The notes beneath the pieces were generated by a model. The model made no database searches. It saw only the letters and a program-made list of their open reading frames with translations, and was not told the origin of the DNA. Of a DNA stretch of 64,000 nt, positions 11,502 to 22,194 are shown in pieces. The stretch spans positions 309,133 through 373,132 of the forward strand of contig NW_024065251.1 in NCBI RefSeq assembly GCF_009727055.1, read 5' to 3'. This DNA is from Benincasa hispida. Its lineage: Eukaryota > Streptophyta > Magnoliopsida > Cucurbitales > Cucurbitaceae. A program made the position numbers and the translations under genes. Each line of letters starts with the position of its first letter. Positions within the stretch are counted from its first letter, which is position 1.

Positions 11502-12790
11502 CTAATTTTGGAAGTCATCAAGCACTTCCCATGTCACCTCATGTTCTGACAAACCTTTCCACTTTACCAACACTTCACGTCCCTGCTACGACAACACCGA
11601 CCTAGAGCTCAAAATAACTTCTGGTTCCGGCAACCAAGTGTGATTTTCATTGACCAAGGGATCCACAGACGACTCCCTCCGGGGTTGGCCAACCAATTTT
11701 TTTAGCTGTGAGACATGAAACACGGGATGTATAGACACCGTTGATGGAAGGTTCAATTTGTAGGCCACCGCAACCACTCTGTCGACCACCTGATATGGTC
11801 CATAGTACTTGGGAGATAATTTTACAAACTTCTTTTGTCGAACTAAAATTTGATGATAAGGCTGTAATTTCAACCACACCCAATCACCAATCTGAAATTC
11901 AACATCACGATGCTTCTTGTCAGCAAACTTCTTCATTTTATCTTGAGTCTCCCGCAGATGACCCTTGAGCACACACAATGCCTCATCTCTGTCTCTCATC
12001 TATTGTTCCAAAGTTGCATAGGCAGTACAATCATCCCCATAGTAAACCAACACTGGAGGTTGTCTTCCATAAACAATCTGAAAAGGCGAGAAACCAATAG
12101 AAACGTTATATGTTGTGTTATACCAATACTCTGCCCAATGCAACCTATTAATCCATTCTCTTGGCCACTTTCTACATAAACACCGGAGATACATCTCTAC
12201 ATTGCAATTCACCACCTCTGTCTGACCATCCGACTGCGGATGATAGGCTGTGCTGCGGTGAAGCTTAGTACCGTCAATCAGAATAACTCCTGCCAAAAGT
12301 TACTCACAAACACCTTGTCCTGATTCGACACAATTTCCTTTGGCACGTCGTGAAGTTTAACTATTTCTTTGTATCAGCTATAATGCTAGCATTAAAAAGG
12401 TGCTTCAATGGCAGAAAATGAGCATATTTACTCAATCGATCCACGACTACTAAGATCACCTCATATCCCCTCACCTTTGGTAAGCCTTCAATAAAGTCCA
12501 TTGAAATGTCTGCCCACACAACATCGGGAATAGGCAATGGCATCAACAATCCGGCTGGTGATAATGCCAATGACTTATTCTTCTGGCAGACGATGCATTC
12601 CTCCACATATCTCTTAACAACTGTTTTCATACCTTCCCAATACAACTCCCCAGTTATTCTCTTGTATGTTCTCAAGAATCCGAAATGACCACCAAACACT
12701 GAATCATGATACATATGCAAAATGGTAGAAATCAATGAAGAGGAGCTAGAGAGTACTAACCGCCCTTTATACTTCAGCACACCCTACTGT
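11502..12790 (-). pseudogene. Chromovirus integrase with C-terminal chromodomain
   Basis: The minus strand shows the zinc-binding HHCC region (HMYHDSVFGGHFGF ... ECIVCQKNK, 12590-12715). The core follows with the first acid in DFIEGLPKV and the glutamate in HPQSDGQTEVVN (about 12250). The [13 protein letters not shown] and [12 protein letters not shown] motifs of the C-terminal domain lie at 11690-11830. After a stop at about 11584 the frame goes on into LVKWKGLSEHEVTWE (about 11520-11565), a chromodomain, and ends at 11502. Chromodomains steer integration toward particular chromatin. Breaks at 12360, 12297-12000 and 11584 split the protein. Confidence 0.92.
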
Positions 12791-14212
12791 ATAGAAAAAT
12801 CATGCACCCCATCCTCTTGCTTCAGTACACGCTCTTTAATTCCCTGTAACTGATCATCGAGCTCAACTTCCTTCTGAATTACAGCTATATCAATCAAAGT
12901 AGGGACTAATATTTGATGAGCCAACTGAGCTCGATCTCTACCCTAGACAAGGCATCCGCCGCACCATTTTCCAATCCTGGTCGGTATATCACTTCAAAGT
13001 CATAGCCAAGTAACTTAGCTACCCACTTCTGATACTGTGGCTATATCGTTCTATTCCAACAGAAATTTCAGAGCTTTCTGATTGGTCTTGATAACAAATC
13101 GCTGTCCTAATAAATAAGGACGCCACCGCTACACGGCCATGACAACTGCCAACAATTCCCCCTCATACACCGACTTCACACGATCCCACAAGGACAGAGT
13201 GTGGCTGTAAAAAGCGATTGGCCATTTCTGTTGCACCAACACCGTGCCTATGCCATATCTGGATGCGTCGGTCTCCACCTCAAATGGTCTACTAAAATCA
13301 GGAAGTGCCAACATTGGTAATGTCATCATGGTTGTTTTGAGCTTCTCAAAAGCAAACTGAGCATCCTCTGTCCACCGGAACGTTTCGCCCTTCAATATTT
13401 GCGTCAAAGCTGCTTCTATACTGCCATAATTTTGTACAAATCTTCGATAGTAACTAGATAAGCCCAAGAATCCCCGCACCTTCTTCATTCTTTTAGGTAC
13501 TGGTCATTCCAACACTGCCTTACCTTCTCCGGATCAACCTCCACTCCTTGTTGAGAAATAATATGCCCCAAATACTCCACCCTGTCTCTTGAAAAATAAC
13601 AATTCTTCTAATTAATGTAAAGCTCGTTTTCCCTTAAGACTGCTATTACTACTTCTAAATGCTGCAAGTGTTCTTCAAGGTTTCGACTATACACCAATAT
13701 ATCATCAAAGAAGACTAACACAAAGTGGCGCAAATACAGTTTGAATATATGGTTCATCAACGCTTGAAAAGTAGAAGGTGCATTAGTTAAACCGAAAGGC
13801 ATTACCAGAAATTCAGTGTCCCTCATGTGTCTGGGAGGCTGTCTTTTCTACATCCCTCGGATTCATTCAAATTTGATGATATCCGGACTTCAGGTCCAGC
13901 TTTGAAAAGTAGGCAGCTCCATGTAACTCATTGGAAATATCTTCTATCACAGGGATTGGAAATTTATCTGGGATAGTAGTAGTGTTAAGGGCGCAATAAT
14001 CTACACAAAACCTCCATCCTCCATCCTTCTTTTTAACTAATAGAACAAGACTTGAATATGGACTGGTACTTGGTCAAATGATACCTGAGTCCAGCATTTC
14101 TTTCACCAGTTTCTCCATCTCGGTCGAACATTTATGGGATTGATTCCTTTTTTCAGGTGAATGTGATGCTCAATATTCCGACGAGGAGGTAACTCTCCAG
14201 GCCATTCAGAAA
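12791..14212 (-). pseudogene. Chromovirus RT and RNase H
   Basis: The RT core is at 13608-13826: [20 protein letters not shown], then the catalytic [10 protein letters not shown] box. The connection and RNase H lie at 13129-13488: GFLGLSSYYRRFVQNYG, FRWTEDAQFAFEKLK, then the RNase H start FEVETDASRYGIGTVLVQ. The remainder of RNase H to about 12800 has many stops. The first RT part (13827-14212) is also broken. The intact FDDI box shows that decay is not limited to catalytic residues. Confidence 0.88.
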
Positions 14213-15595
14213 TTAGTTGAGCAAATTTGACAAAGGTTCCAGTACTAATTCAACTGCTCTATTTCCCCCTTGCTCATCAGATATCTCGTCTCCATTCAAC
14301 AGTCTGCATTCAACCAAAAATCCTTGGTGTTTTGTCTCCCACATTTTTACCATACATTTTAGACTAATCCTCACCTTCGTTAGACTTGGATCCCCCTGCA
14401 AAGTTATCTTCCGACCCTCATGAGTAAATGTCATTGTGAGACTTCGCCAATCAACATCTATTTTTCCCAAGGAATGTAACCACTGCATTCCCAAAATCAC
14501 ATCCACGCTTCCCAACTCCAATGGCAAAAATCTATCGCACATATTCCAATTGCCCAACTTCATTTCCACATTTTTACAGACCCCTTTTCCACGCATCACA
14601 ATGCCTGATCCCAGAACAACTCTGTAATTGGTCATTTCCATTACATCCAACTGTAGATGATTCACCAGACCTTCTGTTATGAAGTTGTATGTAGCACCAC
14701 AATCTATCAGCACCACGAAAGATTCTCCCTTGATGATCCCTTTAATCTTCATCGTCCATGGATTAGTTAATCCCATGATCGAATTCAAAGACAACTCCGC
14801 AATTGGCGAAAGTTCTTTGCTCAACGTTAACATATTCAGCTCTAATGTCTCTTTTGCAACTTCATCGTCTTCACACAATTTCCACTCTTCTCTAGATGCT
14901 TGAACTACCAATAACCTCAATTCTCTCAATTCCCGCCCTTTGCACCGATGGCTAACAGTGTACTTCTCATCGCACTGGAAATAGAGTCGTTTTTCTCTCT
15001 TCGACTGAAATTCTGCATCGGTTAATCTCCTTGCTGGAGTGTCTTTTCGATTATCGTTATTTGTTGCTCCTCGTAAGGTAATAGTCCTCATCGAAAAGAA
15101 CTCTCCAATTTTTCCTCCTTCCTTCAGTCCATCCCCACCTACTGGTTTACTCACATTATCACTGTTGAATTTCGAAGAGTTCGAGTTTTGGAACTTACCT
15201 CCGTATGATCGTGCTCGTCCCGCCTCGACCCGCACATTTTCTCTATCTTCAACTTGTTGGGCCAACGACATTATTTGCGCCAATCCAGTAGGATCCCAGC
15301 ATTCAACCTCTGCCTTTATCCATGGTGCTAATCCATTCATGAACGTCTCCTCTAACACTTCATTCGACAAATGAGGCAACAACGCTACTAGCTTATTGAA
15401 CAAATTGTGATATGCCTCCATAGTTGTTTCTTGTTTTATAGTCAAGAATCTTCCACAAATGGATCCCTCCCTTAAGGATCAAAACTGAACTAACATTCTT
15501 TTCTTCAAATCTTCTTAGTCTTTAAACAGTTCTCTGCCCTCTTTTGATCGGTACCAGTATAGTGTAGCACCGTCGAAGCTTACAACTGCCACAGT
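14213..15595 (-). pseudogene. Chromovirus gag (C-terminal part) and protease
   Basis: The open stretch 14213-15445 (410 codons) covers the second half of the gag domain (ETFMNGLAPWIKAEV, AQQVEDRENVRVEAG), a zinc knuckle at about 14940-14975 and the protease. The knuckle reads YFQCDEKYTVSHRC, with tyrosine where the first cysteine belongs. The protease reads VVLIDCGATYNFI near 14690, with cysteine in the usual D-S/T-G position, and later VDVILGMQWL. Between 15446 and 15595 the frame contains stops; the gag is cut at 15595 by the D-family insertion and resumes at 19369. Confidence 0.9.
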
Positions 15596-16465
15596 TGATG
15601 ACAAGCAGAAATGCGTGTCATTATAGGCCTTTTATTTATAATTATGAGGGCTGTTAAGTAGAATATGCGGCGATTATGTTAGGAATTCATGAGAAAACGA
15701 GTTTGCGTCAATCGACAGTAAGAATCTTGGCTAACCCACTATTATGTGTTATTATGCGTTCAATTGTCTATCTTTGTAGCTAACGCAGGAAGCAGATGCA
15801 TACATGGAAGTCGAGCTATCGCAAAGACGACCTCATGTGAGGAATCTCTCCATCGTAGAAGCGAACGCATACGTTCAACGCATGGAAGTTGCGGCCATCG
15901 ACTATATATGTCCATTGCATAGAAGCTGCGGTCATCAAGCGAATGCGGTCATCACATAGAAGTTGCGGTCATCAAGCAAATGCGGTCATCGCAGAGAGAT
16001 TGCGGCTACATAATGATAACTATAATTGTAACAACCCAAATTTGTACGCATACACTACAGGAAATTAAATGTCAAATGTTAAGCAAGACGAAATTTTATT
16101 TAAGGGGGTGGTAAATGTAATACCCTAACTCTAATTTAGAAAGCAGGAAAACAAATAAAATATATAATTAAGAATGAAAAATATATAAATTTAATAGAAA
16201 AATCGGGTGAAAATTTAGAATTGGAAAAAAACAAGAAATTTATTAATTATCCAAAAATAATGAATAAGAGACAGAATCAGAGAGGATTAATTAGAAGTTG
16301 GACGCTAGCTAATTCAGGAGACAAAGGGCAGTAGATAACTTTTTGTTTGGGCACTACTCATTGGAAGAATTAGAGGTGAATTAATTGCCCATATACTCTT
16401 AAAATTTGAAAGAGTTAAAAGGGGAAGTGGAATCCACAAGCAGTGAAGGCAACCCATGCGTAAAA

Positions 16466-16660
16466 ACTAGCGAAATTGGAGAGAGCGAGAACGAGAGTGG
16501 AGAGAGCGAGATTAGAGAGAGCGAGAGTGGAGAGAGGAGATTCTCAGCGAGACAGTGGGAGAGAGCAGGAGCCGTGAGAGCGAGAGCGAGAGTCATGAGA
16601 GCCAAACCAGCGAGAAAGCTGGAGAGAGCGAGATTCTGAGAACAGAAAGGGCGAGATTTA
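16466..16660 (+). repeat. GAGAGCGAGA-type purine-rich repeat in the Tekay-like LTR
   Basis: Irregular repeats of 'gagagcgaga' and 'gagagtggag' fill about 195 bases. They create long but meaningless open frames on both strands. Confidence 0.8.
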
Positions 16661-17621
16661 GACAGAAGTGTGGATTATGCGTTGAATTTGGCCATGATCT
16701 TATATATTATACATGGAGAACCCTAAAATGGAATACAAACAAAGGTTGATGACGTAAGGGAAAACGTAGCCAAAATTAGGTGTCTTATTTAGAGAAATTC
16801 TTAAACCTAAGTAATTTTAAAGAAGCCATTTGTAGGATGAGTTGTCACACAGAGAAGAGCTGGAAACGGCTATAAATAGGAGGCTTTAGGCTAAAAGTTA
16901 AACGGATTCTCAAACAAAACTCAGTAGTAAAAATCGTGTAAAAAGGGTGAAGTAATTCTGTTAGTTTGAAGGAGGAAACGCGAGGGAAGTGCTGTCCAAA
17001 TTTCCTTCTGGTTTAAGAGGGAAAGCTCTACTGATTAAACCATAAGGAATAATAAGGAATAACTAGGATCGCAGTCAAGGTAAGTAGTTTATCTCACCAG
17101 GGCATGAATGTGTTGCACCTTCTTAGACCCAATTCCTATGTGCAAAGATATGATAGGGAACTAACAGGGTATGTATCGGGTGCACCCTCTAGTCCAATCT
17201 TTCCGTTTAATTAATGTTGATGTTGGATGCATTCTTGGCCCTAAACTGACTGCAATAACCCCTAATCTCACCCAGAGGGTCTAGTTTCGGCCTAATCCTC
17301 ATCTTCCTATCAAGGCAGAGAAATTTTACTTCGAAAGCATAAACTGACCAACCACATGTATATATTAGTTTTCCGCAGGTCCAATTATATCGTTTTCAGC
17401 GAAACGTTGCATGTGATTGTGCATTTTGGTCACTATCCTATGTGAGACTAACTTACTGGGTAATATTATCACTACTCATCCTATTTTTTTACAAAAATCT
17501 TGTAGGTAACGGACAACAGCGTAAGGTGGCAGAACTGGACGTCGCTCAAATGCCAAACGCAATAACTGCACTATTGATACGGCATATGCAATTTTTAGTA
17601 TCACTACGCTAATGTTTATGG

Positions 17622-17676
17622 NNNNNNNNNNNNNNNNNNNNNNNNNNNNNNNNNNNNNNNNNNNNNNNNNNNNNNN
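17622..17676. other. Assembly gap (55 N)
   Basis: A run of N lies inside the Tekay-like LTR. The amount of missing sequence is not knowable from the window. Confidence 1.
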
Positions 17677-19368
17677 ATCCTGGTGTTTTGTAAAATAAAC
17701 TTTTTATATAGTTTTCTACCTAATTAATAAAATCTTAGATATGTTCTTTTGAGATTTTTGCCAAAACTCATCTCATGATAGAAAAGTCTAAGTATGCATG
17801 TCGTAGCGGTCGGACCATAATATGTAAGGATCTGGTCGTTACAATAATAGAGGGATGAACGAAAGGTTGGTGGAATGCAAGCTTGAATGCATACATTGGG
17901 ATTAACAAAAGATGATGTTGACATTTCACCTATTACGCCGTTAGCAGCAGAGATTCAGAAAAGGACCATCGCGCCGCGAGTGTCAGATTCAGAGCAGGTC
18001 CATTAATGCTGTCGACGATCAAGCTTTATAAATAGCAGCTATTGAGCAGAATTTCAATTTATCCAAGTTTCTACCTTTGGGTGGATCCTTGTGATCCAGA
18101 AGAAAGCGTGAGAAGAAAGCTTGAGAGTTCTTCACCTCTTTCATCCATTCCAAGTGACGACCGGAGCCTTCGCTAGAGTTAGAGCTCGAGAGAGTCTGCT
18201 CCACCACCCATCCATGGCACCACCAACAGCCTTGACACACATCTGCTGGAAGCAAGACATTGTTTCCAACTGGTCCTTCCATTTCCCTTCTTTCCTTATA
18301 TTGTATTGTATTACATTTTGGCTTAAGGAATTAATACATTTTGTGATTAATGCATTTCTGTATTTTCCTTCGATTCCATCTCCATCTTCATTTACTTAAT
18401 ATCCTTTACTTTCATTGCATCACTTAGTGAGACTTTTAGAGTATCACATACTTAATCATACGACATAGGAACATGAAGCATGTAGCAAACCACCGGGAGG
18501 TGTGCGTTGCGTGAGTGTTGTGAGAAAACCTTATTTGCTTAGTGTGAAGTTGTAGCAACGCTTGTCTATAGGCGGACGCAATGCTTGTCTATGAGTAAAA
18601 TCAGCAGCAACTAACTGCCCAGGAGGGTAAGTAGTTGATCGCATTAAGAAATGTAAGCAAGTATTCACTAGGAATAGGAATAATCTTACGTCAACCAGAC
18701 TTTTGTGGTTACCTTGTCTTATGTATGCGTCCATCACACCTTTAGAGTTACTTGAGAGAGAGTCTAAAGAAATAACCTAAGACTTGAGAGAGCTAGGTTA
18801 GAATCGAGGCTCGGGAGAGCTAGATTAAGAACGCATAAGCAAGAATGGAGACTTAGGAATAAGTTTCGTTTGCTATTACACATCACGTGCATCTGCATCA
18901 GACGTGTATAGCACGATCGCATTAGTTTGCATTGGCTGGGGTTGCCCTTGCGGTCAAGCTTAGGGTTGCGATGAAGACATCCTCACATTTTATCTATTTT
19001 TTCATGCATTTTACTATGCGTCAACAGGTTCCGTGTCTCTACCTCTCAGCCATATTCCCACTGCTTTGTCTGTTAGTTAGGAGTAGAAGTAGTTTATAGC
19101 TTACAACCCCCATCATTCTTTTATTCACCCCGTAAACACACATTCACAATACATTTAGCTACAAGTCCTGAGTTCGACCTCGGATCACCCAAGAAACTTG
19201 CGTTCACGTTTATACTTGGTGAGACGTAAGAAAATTTGTGACTGGAACGCATGGTCATTATATTATAAGAGTAACACATATTTTCATTCCAAATGCATGA
19301 GATATAAATGTATAACCTAAAGACATGCATCACGCATATTGAATTCACTAATTTTAGTCATCAACGGT

Positions 19369-19740
19369 CATCTTTCTCTGATTCAGTCAATTTGTGAATT
19401 TGAAAATAACGATTTGCTCTGAATAGCCAGGCTTCCGGATCGCTTCCGCTAAACACCGACATTTCCACTTTCTTGGATTTACTACGGTCACCAAAATGCT
19501 TCTCTCGGTATCTTTTACAAACTATTTGTTCCATAGATATTATTGGTATTCGATCCTTCCGCTTCCTCTGCCACCTTTCCTTTGTCCCTTGGCCATTTCC
19601 GTAACGTAGGAAATGAGCATCTGTTGGTGTTCTCTGCTTGCATCCCTAATCGTTCAATGCTCTTTGCTAACGATGCCATAGATTTCCCTCTATAGCTGGT
19701 AACTTCTGCATCTCGACTCAAGTCCGGAGATCTCTTGGTC
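19369..19740 (-). pseudogene. Chromovirus gag, N-terminal part
   Basis: The minus strand gives the beginning of gag, including a start-like methionine at 19721 (MSRDAEVTSYRGKSMASLAK). Near 19370-19440 it encodes the domain entry SDPEAWLFRANRYFQIHKLT. The chain is interrupted at 19364 by the D-family LTR and continues at 15595. A frame change occurs between the two N-terminal stretches, near 19515. Confidence 0.85.
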
Positions 19741-19795
19741 GATCAATTTCTAATTTCTCTTCAAAGGTTTCTGAGCCATGCTTGCCCAGGTGATT

Positions 19796-19807
19796 GCTCT
19801 GATACCA
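19796..19807 (-). other. Primer binding site of chromovirus (initiator-Met tRNA type)
   Basis: The plus strand 'gctctgatacca' is TGGTATCAGAGC on the element strand. This is the common plant primer site for initiator-Met tRNA, placed three bases inside the 5' LTR. Confidence 0.93.
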
Positions 19808-19810
19808 ATT

Positions 19811-20364
19811 TGTTTGGAAACTGATTCTTGTTAATACTCTGGTTAAATAGTCGGTCGACACAACAACTAAACGAAGACTGAGTTCTTTATTAAATGATAG
19901 CGTCAAACAGAACTAAACGATCGTTTACAATTGCCCTCGATCGTTTACCAAATTCTAATCGATCATTTATAAGTTCTACAGCGATCACTTAAGGATTACT
20001 ACACGATCACTTATAAAATACTTCTATGATCACTTAGATTCTATTACACGATTGCCTACCTCTACTACACGATCGTAGGCCTTCGCTACACGATCACTTA
20101 GACGAAGTACGCGATAAACAACACACAATGATAGGAACTAGATGATGGAATGCCTGGGTCTCCCACTCTCGAGAGTAGCTTTTCCACTTCAGAAATGCAA
20201 AAACCACACGCCCCCCCCCCCCCCCCTATTTCTTCCTTCTTTTAAACAATCAAATTTTGAACAGAATTTCAGTCGTGGTTCTCAACCTCCCTAACAGACT
20301 CAACCACTGATGTCGATGCCTTTTCCAACTTTTAATCCGCCTTCTTTGAGTAAGGTGCCTATCA
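19811..20364 (-). repeat. 5' LTR of chromovirus
   Basis: 554 bases, TGTTTGG...GCCTATCA. It holds a longer CGATC-type array (about 19900-20120) and a run of sixteen C (20211-20226). It is followed by the TGTCC duplication. Confidence 0.94.
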
Positions 20365-20587
20365 TGTCCATTGATCATTGAAGAGACATTCTGGAGAAGA
20401 CGTGGAGGAAATCGTGAAGAATTTGGGAATCTACAAAGGTAAGGTTTAGTTATTTCCTCTATTATTCTCTTAAATGCATGCTAATCTTGATATGTTATTA
20501 TTTTTATAATCGTATTTTATTGATGTAAAATCGAAAAACAAAATTGTAAGGCGATTACACACTTCCGCTTGGGATTTAATCCCTTCA
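20365..20587 (+). repeat. Copia type B LTR, right part
   Basis: This is the continuation of 9598-10947 after the chromovirus. It ends '...gggatttaatcccttca' just like the LTR ending at 41774 and is followed by a primer site at 20590. Confidence 0.9.
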
Positions 20588-20589
20588 AT

Positions 20590-20601
20590 TGGTATCAGAG
20601 C
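20590..20601 (+). other. Primer binding site of type B Copia
   Basis: TGGTATCAGAGC, perfect for the initiator-Met tRNA type, two bases after the LTR end at 20587. Confidence 0.95.
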
Positions 20602-22194
20602 TCAATTTGTGCAATTTTGATTTTTGATTTTTTAGGAAAAAAAAATAAGAATAGAATGGTGGGTTGCTTTTAAAATATATGCATGAAGATGTATGTGATT
20701 TAATTGTAATTTGTGGGTTGACGGTTTAGGCTTTTGGCATTTAGATTTACAGTTTTAATTGATGAGATCAATGTAAAAACCCAATATTTATGGGTATTAT
20801 TTTTTTTTATTGTAAATCAAGTATGTAAATCTGTGTCTTTCGTGGTAAAAAGTTGCTATAAAAACCCAAAAAAAGGCAAAACAAGAAAAAAAGGGAGAGA
20901 AATAATGCAGTGCAGTTCGGTTTTTTTAGGGACAACTTTTATAAATTTGTCGAAAAATGGAGTTCTAATTGTTGGATGTGCTGAAATTTGGTCAATATGT
21001 TTAGTACACCTAGGGTCTAATTTTGAACGGTTGGATTAGTATTTTGAATGGTTGGATCATCATTTTGAACCTAGTTTAAACGCACTGAAACAGAAATATA
21101 TATATATATATATATATACATACTGTCTTTATATATTTTCTTTTAGGATTTCCTAAAATCTAGGGTTTTAGATTTTATTTGATTTTCCTAAGAATGCCAC
21201 TAGTTGGTCAATTCTGCTATTTTGTTATTTTAATTATGCATGAGATATATGATTTAAATTAATTTTTTAATGGTGCATAAAGTATATCAATTTAGATTCA
21301 AAAATCCCACTGTAGGATAAACATTTCATGCATCATATCAAAAATGTAAGTATTATATTTTTGGAATGCATGATTAAATTAGCATGCTCATGAATCTTGT
21401 ATAAAAGTGTTATATTTTTTAGATATATGGTACATTAAGCATGTTCATGCATCATACTAGGTTATAATTGTTATAATGTATGATGACATGATGGATATGT
21501 GTGCTTAATAATTGTTAGATATAAGTGTTATATCTTTCAATTAAAATGAATTTTGCCTTGAGCATGACATTACTTAGATAAATATAAATATTCTATTTAA
21601 TCAATGTCTTTGAATGAAATTATAGATTTTATTTTTCATTATTTTATAATGGTTATAAGTATAGTGAAATTAGAATTAAAATCTATAATAAAGAGTCGCA
21701 TGCAAACATAGGTCCAATTTAATTAACGATTTAAAATTAATTCATCTAGACTTATGTTAAACACGTTTCTAATGAGATTAGAAATAGGTTAATCTTTTAA
21801 TTCGTTTTAATAGGATTAAAATGAATATCAATAAGAGATTAAATATATAAAATAATTGCCCATAAGAGACATTTGTCTAAAGAAAGTTTTGTCTAAGCTG
21901 AGGTATTTAAGTTGATGGAAACGGAACACCTCTACCTGAGAACCGACCTGGAAGGTGAATTGGGTAAATATTTTATAAGCATGGAATAAGTGATTGACTT
22001 CGTTAAAAAGTTTAAAAAATAAAGTCACATATTGTTGAAATATTCAATATAAGCATTATATTTAGCAAATTGACAAAGAATTAGTTAAAATTAATTGGCC
22101 AGTTTCACTAAGTTAATAAACTATATTTTTTTAAAAATACTCAGTGGGAGGAAAAAGATATGTATGATATGTCAATTTTTTCCAAGTGGGAGTT
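20602..22194 (+). mobile_element. Copia type B untranslated leader joined to a polypurine tract; coding part deleted
   Basis: About 1.5 kb without a coding frame. From 21240 on it resembles the leader of the next element (25250-25740): 'atttagatt.aaaatcccac', 'catgc', and the stretch 'cacctctacctgagaacc...ttttataagca'. It holds a TA repeat at 21096-21118. At about 22140 it jumps to 'cagtgggaggaaaaagat' and 'ccaagtgggagtt' (22182-22194), the tail found before Copia 3' LTRs. So gag and pol have been deleted between about 22110 and 22140. The following LTR (22195) is type A, not type B. Confidence 0.75.
21096..21118. repeat. AT microsatellite
   Basis: 23 alternating A/T bases inside the Copia leader. 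Confidence 0.97.

Larger units (their letters stand above)
16027..17843 (+). mobile_element. Tekay/Del-like Gypsy remnant (mostly 3' LTR)
   Basis: Perfect ATAAT target duplications flank it (16022-16026 and 17844-17848). The left end begins TGTAACAACCC like a 5' LTR start. After about 75 bases comes a polypurine tract (AAGGGGGTGG, 16102-16111) followed by TGTAATACCC at 16116, the start of the 3' LTR, which ends GGTCGTTACA. Nearly all of the 5' LTR and internal region is deleted. Such 'TGTAA...TTACA' ends are usual in the Tekay/Del chromoviruses. The LTR contains the 55-base gap. Confidence 0.85.
15596..19363 (+). mobile_element. D-family (Athila/TAT-like) solo LTR inserted in gag, itself split
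   Basis: The ends TGATGAC and GTCATCA are inverted repeats and are flanked by ACAGT (15591-15595) and ACGGT (19364-19368), a target duplication with one change. Without the nested 16027-17843 element and its duplicated ATAAT, the LTR is about 1.95 kb. It has a 'gtcctgagttcgacct' block (about 19165), the tail mark of this family. Short tandem units with 'tgcggtcatcaagcgaatgcgg' style repeats fill 15890-16010. No coding sequence is seen; open frames inside it are chance. Confidence 0.85.
10948..20364 (-). mobile_element. Ty3/Gypsy chromovirus (Reina-like), nested in a Copia LTR
   Basis: Perfect TGTCC target duplications (10943-10947 and 20365-20369) bound the element. The LTRs begin TGTT and end GCCTATCA. 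On the minus strand the order is LTR, primer site, gag, protease, RT, RNase H, integrase, chromodomain, polypurine tract, LTR: the Gypsy order with integrase last. The chromodomain and the gag text point to a chromovirus; the Reina lineage is my best guess. The gag is split by a D-family LTR at 15596-19363. Stops and frameshifts in RT, RNase H and integrase make it inactive. Confidence 0.93.

Noticed and set aside
14213..15445. A 410-codon open frame on the minus strand as a host gene
   Set aside because: It contains gag and aspartic protease motifs and lies between chromovirus LTRs; it is part of a retrotransposon.
16406..16749. Open frames rich in E, S and R on both strands
   Set aside because: They come from the GAGAGCGAGA-type simple repeat in a Tekay-like LTR.
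18121..18399. Overlapping open frames near 18.0-18.4 kb as a gene
   Set aside because: They are inside a D-family LTR, have no recognisable domain, and similar frames are not kept in the related LTRs.
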